Positions 6,502 to 10,724 of a DNA stretch of 10,724 nt are shown piece after piece (the first letter of the stretch is position 1; every line of letters begins with the position of its first letter). Position numbers and translations under genes: made by a program. The stretch comes from Comamonas sp. lk (lineage in GTDB: Bacteria > Pseudomonadota > Gammaproteobacteria > Burkholderiales > Burkholderiaceae_C), in assembly GCA_945901215.1 (NCBI GenBank), contig CAMDKE010000065.1:1-10724 (forward strand), given 5' to 3'. The notes below the pieces were generated by a model. It ran no database searches. It was not told the origin of the DNA and saw only the letters and a list, made by a program, of their open reading frames with translations.

Positions 6502-6705
6502 TCAAATACCACGGCCGGGCAGCATCTGTGCCATGTGACCCATATTGGTCTCATGGACAGCAGTGGAGCCGCGCAAGTGGCGTTTATTTTTGGTGGTCTT
6601 CTTGGTCAGGATGTGACGTTTGAAGGCTTGACCGCGCTTGACGGTGCCACCAGGACGAACGCGAAAGCGTTTTTTCGCCGCGCTCTTGGTCTTCATTTTG
6701 GGCAT
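6502..6705 (-). CDS. rpmI: 50S ribosomal protein L35
   Basis: Small basic ribosomal protein, 67 residues, full length. The start MPKMKTKSAAKKRFRV and the C-terminal half with RHILTKKTTKNKRHLRG are characteristic. ATG at 6705 is set by the conserved N-terminus and by a strong Shine-Dalgarno (AGAAGGAG) 7 bases upstream. The frame stays open further upstream, but that part has no family counterpart and lies in the leader. It is followed by rplT after 25 bp and preceded by a 118-base leader after infC. Confidence 0.97.
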   Translation of the reverse strand: MPKMKTKSAAKKRFRVRPGGTVKRGQAFKRHILTKKTTKNKRHLRGSTAVHETNMGHMAQMLPGRGI

Positions 6706-6823
6706 GTTGATGCTCCTTCTATCTTGTGCTCGTGAGGCGTCTGGAAAGAATTTCCAGCCTTGTTGGCCCCGAGCCACTTTTAAAGTCGATGCCAGTGACC
6801 AAACCGGCTCCAACCATTCTTTT
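6706..6823 (-). promoter_or_regulatory. infC-rpmI leader with a small perfect hairpin
   Basis: These 118 bases are the longest gap inside the infC-rplT block. On the minus strand CTGGAAA, loop TTC, TTTCCAG (plus-strand 6741-6757) forms a perfect 7-bp stem about 36 bases before the rpmI ATG. There is no T-run after it, so it is not a terminator. In E. coli the RNA before rpmI carries the L20 repressor site, so this is the natural place for such control here. Function is inferred from position only. Confidence 0.35.
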
Positions 6824-7411
6824 CTATGCAGCCAACTCCTGAACCGGCTTGGCTGCTCCACCTGGCTTTTTCTTACCCGGCGCGATCATCATGACCATTT
6901 GGCGTCCTTCTAATTTAGGAAACTGCTCCACCACAATCAAGTCCGCCAACTCTTCGCGCATGCGCTGCAACAAGGCCAGGCCAATTTCCTGGTGGGTAAT
7001 TTCACGACCGCGGAACCGCAGCGTAATCTTGCACTTGTCACCATCCTCCAAAAAGCGCTTGATGTTGCGCACTTTGATGTTGTAGTCACCATCGTCCGTA
7101 CCGGGCCGGAATTTAACTTCCTTGACCTCAATGACCTTTTGCTTGGACTTCGCTTCCGCCGCTTTTTTCTGCTCTTGGTACTTGAATTTACCGTAGTCCA
7201 TTAAGCGGCATACCGGGGGTATGGCAGTGGCGGAAATTTCAACCAAGTCCACATCCAACTCGCCGGCCATGCGCAAGGCATCATTGATATTGACGACACC
7301 TAGCGGCTCATTTTCAATACCCGAGAGGCGGACTTCCGGGGCCATGATTTCCCGGTTCAGGCGGTGCTTACGCTCTTCGCGTTGGCGACGGTCACGAAAT
7401 TCAGTAGCGAT
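6824..7411 (-). CDS. infC: Translation initiation factor IF-3, ATC start codon
   Basis: IF3 binds the 30S subunit, prevents premature 50S joining and checks the start codon and initiator tRNA. The product is 195 residues: N-domain (about 17-90, with LNREI and PLGVVNINDALRMA at 36-49), lysine-rich linker, and C-domain (about 91-180, with VKEVKFRPGTDDGDYNIKVR at 96-115 and LRFRGRE at 131-137). The start is taken as ATC at 7411: the frame upstream of the first in-frame ATG (7345) encodes IATEFRDRRQREERKHRLNR, the family N-terminus, and an in-frame TGA lies two codons before the ATC. An AAGGA Shine-Dalgarno lies 7 bases upstream. A rare start codon is typical of infC (ATT in E. coli) and lets IF3 limit its own translation. 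The gene follows thrS by 71 bp. Confidence 0.96.
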   Translation of the reverse strand: MATEFRDRRQREERKHRLNREIMAPEVRLSGIENEPLGVVNINDALRMAGELDVDLVEISATAIPPVCRLMDYGKFKYQEQKKAAEAKSKQKVIEVKEVKFRPGTDDGDYNIKVRNIKRFLEDGDKCKITLRFRGREITHQEIGLALLQRMREELADLIVVEQFPKLEGRQMVMMIAPGKKKPGGAAKPVQELAA

Positions 7412-7423
7412 GGCTCAATCCTT
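7409..7423 (-). promoter_or_regulatory. infC: infC ribosome binding site and ATC start signal
   Basis: AAGGA (plus-strand 7419-7423) is followed by the 7-base spacer TTGAGCC and then ATC at 7411-7409. The TGA stop in this frame (7415-7417) lies inside the spacer, so no in-frame start further upstream is possible. A small GCCC-T7-GGGC hairpin (7434-7448) lies just before the site. Confidence 0.85.
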
Positions 7424-7482
7424 CACAATATTTGCCCAAAAAAAGGGCTACAACCGCGCCGCGCGCAAAATACCGGTTTATC

Positions 7483-9408
7483 TTAGGAAACCCTTGAGAC
7501 AATGGATTTATCAGTGATGTCGGATGAAATGAGTTGCACGAATGCATCAAGAGACATCACACCGAGGTCATTCCCACCCCGGGCGCGCACTGCGACGGAA
7601 CCCGCCGCCATCTCTTTGTCACCTACAACCAAGAGAAAAGGCAGCTTCTGCATCGAATGCTCGCGTATTTTATACGTGATTTTTTCATTCCGGAGGTCTA
7701 AGTCCACCCTAAGCCCTTGATTTTTCAGCGTTTTGGCAACATTTCTGGCGTATTCACCCTGCGCATCGGTGATATTTAGCACCGCAATTTGCACAGGCGC
7801 CAGCCAAGTCGGCAGCGCGCCAGCGCTTTCTTCGATCAATATTCCGATAAAACGCTCCAGGCTCCCGACGATGGCACGGTGCAGCATGACCGGGCGGTGG
7901 CGGGCCCCATCCTCACCCACGTATTCAGCGTCCAGACGCTCAGGCATGGAGAAATCGACTTGCATAGTGCCGCATTGCCATTGCCGGCCGATCGCATCCT
8001 TCAATGTGTATTCAATCTTGGGGCCGTAGAACGCCCCATCACCCGGCGATAGCTCGAACTCGCAGCCAGAGGCCTGCAGACTCTCAATAAGCGCCGCCTC
8101 CGCTTTATCCCAAATTGCGTCACTGCCAATGCGCTGCGCGGGCCGGGTCGCCACCTTGTAAATGATGTTCTTAAAGCCGAAGTCGGCGTAAACCTTTTGC
8201 AACAAGGCGGTGTAGCTCACGCATTCCTGCCGGATTTGGTCTTCCGTGCAGAAAATATGGCCGTCATCTTGTGTAAAGCCCCGCACGCGCATGATGCCGT
8301 GCAGGCCACCTGAGGGTTCGTTACGGTGGCACTGGCCAAATTCTCCGTAGCGCAATGGCAGATCTCGGTAGCTCTTGATGCCCTGCTTGAAGATCAGGAT
8401 ATGGCCGGGGCAGTTCATTGGCTTCAACGCGTATTCCCGCTTTTCCGACTCGGTGACGAACATGTTTTCGCGGTATTTGTCCCAGTGGCCAGTCTTTTCC
8501 CACAAGCCTTTGTCAATGATTTGCGGGCCTTTAACTTCTAGGTAGCCATTGTCTTGGTAAACGCGGCGCATGTACTGCTCTACACCCTGCCACAGAGTCC
8601 AGCCTTTAGGATGCCAAAAAACCAGTCCTGGGGCGTGGTCGTCAATATGAAACAGGTCGAGTTCTCGTCCGAGCTTGCGATGATCCCGTTTTTCGGCTTC
8701 TTCGAGCATGGCCAGATGCTGCTGCAACTCATCCTTCGTGGCCCAAGCTGTGCCGTAGATGCGTTGCAACATTTCATTCTTGTGGTCACCGCGCCAATAG
8801 GCACCAGCCAGCTTCATTAACTTGAAGAATTTGAGTTTGCCTGTGCTGGGCACGTGGGGGCCGCGGCACAGGTCTTCAAAATCACCCTCGCGGTACAAAG
8901 AGACATCCTGGTCGGCGGGAATGCTTTCAATAATCTCCGCCTTGTAGTGCTCTCCCAGGCTTTTGAAATATGCCACCGCTGCGTCGCGCGGCAAAACGCG
9001 GCGTGTGACTGGCTCGTCTTTGGCAGCGAGCTCGGTCATTTTTTTCTCTATGAGCGCCAAGTCGTCGGGTGTAAACGGCCGTTTGTAGGAGAAATCGTAG
9101 AAGAACCCGTGCTCAATCACCGGACCGATGGTGACCTGTGCGTCTGGGAACAAGGCCTTGACCGCATAGGCTAGCAAGTGCGCGGTGGAATGGCGAAGCA
9201 CCTCCAGGCCATCGGCGTCTTTGGCCGTGATGATGGACAGAGTGCTATTGGCGTGGATGATATGACTGGTGTCCACCACCACGCCGCCAATCTTGCCTGC
9301 CAAAGCTGCTTTTGCCAGACCGGCGCCAATAGACGACGCAACCTCGGCCACGGTCACCGGACCGGGAAACTCGCGCAGGGAACCATCGGGTAGCGTAATG
9401 TGAATCAT
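7483..9408 (-). CDS. thrS: Threonine--tRNA ligase
   Basis: Class II synthetase that charges tRNA-Thr and edits Ser-tRNA-Thr; 641 residues, full length. Domains in order: TGS (about 1-62); the editing/SAD domain, with H73 and H77 (HSTAH) plus C181 and H185 (CRGPH) forming the metal-type editing site; the catalytic core at about 250-535, with zinc ligands C333 (MNCPGH), H384 (DDGHIF) and H510 (MLHRAIVG), and motif 2 near R362 (CHRNEPSG); and the anticodon-binding domain at about 540-635. ATG at 9408 gives MIHITLPDG, the standard start. The frame stays open another 50 codons upstream, but that part runs through the divergent regulatory region and is not conserved in type. No strong Shine-Dalgarno is seen. 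As first gene of the operon it probably carries the main promoter. Confidence 0.98.
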   Translation of the reverse strand: MIHITLPDGSLREFPGPVTVAEVASSIGAGLAKAALAGKIGGVVVDTSHIIHANSTLSIITAKDADGLEVLRHSTAHLLAYAVKALFPDAQVTIGPVIEHGFFYDFSYKRPFTPDDLALIEKKMTELAAKDEPVTRRVLPRDAAVAYFKSLGEHYKAEIIESIPADQDVSLYREGDFEDLCRGPHVPSTGKLKFFKLMKLAGAYWRGDHKNEMLQRIYGTAWATKDELQQHLAMLEEAEKRDHRKLGRELDLFHIDDHAPGLVFWHPKGWTLWQGVEQYMRRVYQDNGYLEVKGPQIIDKGLWEKTGHWDKYRENMFVTESEKREYALKPMNCPGHILIFKQGIKSYRDLPLRYGEFGQCHRNEPSGGLHGIMRVRGFTQDDGHIFCTEDQIRQECVSYTALLQKVYADFGFKNIIYKVATRPAQRIGSDAIWDKAEAALIESLQASGCEFELSPGDGAFYGPKIEYTLKDAIGRQWQCGTMQVDFSMPERLDAEYVGEDGARHRPVMLHRAIVGSLERFIGILIEESAGALPTWLAPVQIAVLNITDAQGEYARNVAKTLKNQGLRVDLDLRNEKITYKIREHSMQKLPFLLVVGDKEMAAGSVAVRARGGNDLGVMSLDAFVQLISSDITDKSIVSRVS

Positions 9409-9455
9409 GGTGTCATCGGTAATGGACAGGCAAAAAATGGGACCGCTGGGATCCG

Positions 9456-9475
9456 CAGGGGCCCTTGCGGGCCTG
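9456..9475 (-). promoter_or_regulatory. thrS: GCAA-tetraloop hairpin in the thrS leader
   Basis: The minus-strand RNA reads GGCCC-GCAA-GGGCC (plus-strand 9460-9473), a 5-bp GC stem closed by a GNRA-type tetraloop. CA/TG pairing can extend it past a two-base bulge. It lies about 50 bases before the thrS ATG. In E. coli, ThrRS binds hairpins in its own mRNA leader; whether this one serves that purpose is unknown, and it shows no obvious anticodon-like GGU loop. Confidence 0.4.
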
Positions 9476-9491
9476 ACGCATAGGCCTGCAC

Positions 9492-9557
9492 TGCACGGGT
9501 GCGGCGCGTCGGACTTCCCCATTTTAGCCGCAGCCCCTAGGGGCCCACACCCGTGCA
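9492..9557. repeat. 10-bp inverted repeat flanking the candidate thrS -10 box
   Basis: TGCACGGGTG at 9492-9501 and its exact complement CACCCGTGCA at 9548-9557 are 46 bp apart. The candidate thrS -10 (9521-9526) and the CCCCTAGGGG palindrome lie between them. The spacing suits a two-site regulator or a cruciform better than a transcript hairpin. No known operator is recognised. Confidence 0.6.
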
Positions 9558-9614
9558 TTGCGCGCCGTATGATCCCCCTCTCGCTTGATAACTACAAGCC
9601 ACAGCCGCAAAGCC

Positions 9615-10724
9615 ATGATCCGCCTGACCGAACTTAAACTGCCGCTCACCGCCCTGCCAGTACTGGCCCGGCGCGCCGCAGACGCACCCAGCGAAACGGA
9701 GGCCGACCGCCATCCAGTGATCCACCCGCTAGAAACGCTCAAACGCATGGCCGCGCAGACCCTTGGCGTGACCCAAGCCGACATTGCAGAACTGCAGGTG
9801 TTCAAACGCAGCTTTGACGCGCGCAAGGCCAACATTCTGGCGGTGTTTATCGTGGACGTGGCGCTGGACGCGGCGCATGAGGCGCGCTTGCTGGCGCAGT
9901 TTGTCGCGCACCCGCACATTGGCGTCACGCCCGACATGGGCTACCACACTGTACGCCAGGCCCCGGCAAGCATGCCGCTGCGCCCGGTGGTGGTGGGGTT
10001 TGGACCTTGTGGGATGTTTGCCGCGTTGTTGCTGGCGCAAATGGGTTTTAAGCCCATCGTGCTCGAACGCGGCCCGGCGGTGCGCCAGCGCACCAAAGAC
10101 ACTTGGGACCTGTGGCGCAAACACACGCTGCACCCTGAGAGCAATGTGCAGTTTGGTGAAGGCGGCGCAGGCACTTTCTCAGACGGCAAGCTGTGGAGCC
10201 AAATCAAAGACCCGCGCCACCTGGGGCGCAAGGTGATGCAAGAGCTGGTGGAAGCGGGAGCACCGCCCGAAATATTGGTCGAGGCGCACCCGCATATTGG
10301 CACGTTCAAGCTGGTCAAGGTGGTGGAAAACCTGCGCGCGCGCATCATCGCCCTCGGCGGCGAAGTACGCTTTAACCAGCGGGTGGTGGACATCCGCACT
10401 GCGCCAGCAAGCGCCGCCAGAGCCGACGGCGAAGCGCTTCACATCTGCGGCCTGCAGGTACTGGACCTGGCCAGCGGCGCCCTGCAAGAACTGGCCGCTG
10501 ACCACGTGGTCATGGCGCTGGGCCACAGCGCGCGCGACACCTTTGCCATGCTGTGGTCGCGCGGCGTAGCGATGCAGGCCAAGCCCTTTTCGGTGGGCTT
10601 TCGCATTGAGCATCCCCAGGGCGTCATCGACCGCGCCCGCTGGGGCCACCACGCCGGGCATCCACTCTTGGGCGCAGCCGATTACAAACTGGTACACCAC
10701 GCCGTGAACGGGCGCAGCGTCTAC
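9615..10724 (+). CDS. FAD-dependent oxidoreductase, COG2509 type (3' end cut by window)
   Basis: Predicted flavoprotein dehydrogenase of unknown substrate. The frame is open from ATG 9615 to the last base, giving 370 residues; relatives are about 540-580, so the C-terminal third is missing. An N-terminal domain of about 120 residues (VFKRSFDARK at 62-71) precedes the FAD-binding Rossmann motif VVVGFGPCG at 125-133, with the ribose-binding acid E151 in VLERG. The family signature GEGGAGTFSDGKL is at 181-193 and ALGHSARDTF at 301-310. The nucleotide loop has GPCG where GPAG is usual. It is read divergently from thrS; the upstream candidate -10 is TATGAT at 9568-9573, and no strong Shine-Dalgarno is seen. 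A TTG at 9585 in the same frame is a less likely start. The family is clear from the signature motifs; the reaction is not known to me. Confidence 0.9.
   Translation, partial: MIRLTELKLPLTALPVLARRAADAPSETEADRHPVIHPLETLKRMAAQTLGVTQADIAELQVFKRSFDARKANILAVFIVDVALDAAHEARLLAQFVAHPHIGVTPDMGYHTVRQAPASMPLRPVVVGFGPCGMFAALLLAQMGFKPIVLERGPAVRQRTKDTWDLWRKHTLHPESNVQFGEGGAGTFSDGKLWSQIKDPRHLGRKVMQELVEAGAPPEILVEAHPHIGTFKLVKVVENLRARIIALGGEVRFNQRVVDIRTAPASAARADGEALHICGLQVLDLASGALQELAADHVVMALGHSARDTFAMLWSRGVAMQAKPFSVGFRIEHPQGVIDRARWGHHAGHPLLGAADYKLVHHAVNGRSVY

Larger units (their letters stand above)
9409..9614. promoter_or_regulatory. Divergent promoter region between thrS and the oxidoreductase
   Basis: This 206-bp region separates two genes read away from each other. 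For thrS, TAAAAT on the minus strand (plus-strand 9521-9526) is the best -10 and would give a leader of about 100 bases; no good -35 accompanies it. For the plus-strand gene, TATGAT at 9568-9573 is a plausible -10, again without a clear -35. The region also holds a 10-bp inverted repeat, the palindrome CCCCTAGGGG at 9534-9543, and a GC-rich hairpin in the thrS leader. Confidence 0.5.

Noticed and set aside
4512..6623. A 703-codon open frame on the plus strand opposite the start of pheT and all of pheS and rplT.
   Set aside because: It crosses several real genes and their gaps on the other strand, has no family motif, and is composed like other antisense frames of GC-rich genomes.
7434..7482. 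Possible terminator between thrS and infC (GCCC-T7-GGGC at 7434-7448 after a GC-rich stretch).
   Set aside because: The T-run forms the loop of the small hairpin and does not follow a stem, and the upstream GC stretch gives only a 4-bp stem; read-through to infC is expected.
9409..9558. Longer thrS starting at ATG 9558 (50 extra residues).
   Set aside because: ThrRS begins with the TGS domain at MIHITLPDG; the extension is Pro-, Gly- and Ala-rich and covers the promoter region and inverted repeat.

Overview
The window looks like chromosome from a GC-rich betaproteobacterium, most likely order Burkholderiales and family Comamonadaceae (Rhodoferax- or Polaromonas-like). This rests on the gene order thrS-infC-rpmI-rplT-pheS-pheT-ihfA-merR-tRNA-Pro and on the remembered resemblance of the proteins to that family. 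No database search was run, so the genus is only a guess.

Almost everything is on the minus strand. Read in the direction of transcription (high to low coordinate), a translation operon begins with thrS (threonyl-tRNA synthetase). It continues through infC (IF3, with a non-AUG ATC start), rpmI and rplT (ribosomal proteins L35 and L20), pheS and pheT (the two phenylalanyl-tRNA synthetase subunits) and ihfA (IHF alpha). A small MerR-type regulator and a tRNA-Pro(GGG) gene follow; the tRNA has its own -10 box and a clear intrinsic terminator. All these genes look intact and of normal length. A strong hairpin with a T-run lies between rplT and pheS and probably tunes expression of the second half of the operon.

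Upstream of thrS, a divergent 206-bp region with dyad symmetry separates it from a plus-strand gene for a COG2509-type FAD-dependent oxidoreductase. That gene runs off the right edge after 370 codons.

The left 1.4 kb is the only accessory part. A P4-type tyrosine integrase, cut by the left edge probably a few residues before its stop, lies just past the 3' end of tRNA-Pro. Its orientation and distance are those expected of a genomic island inserted at the tRNA 3' end. The 230 bp between integrase and tRNA hold six copies of a TGGGGGAACAAC-like box in both orientations, an exact match to the IHF consensus inside a 10-bp-stem palindrome, and the terminator. This has the layout of an attachment-site arm. 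The cargo of the island lies outside the window, to the left.

No undescribed multi-gene system is visible. The observations most worth following are the integrase box array with its IHF site, the rplT-pheS hairpin that has no Phe-rich leader peptide, and the dyad between the divergent promoters of thrS and the oxidoreductase.
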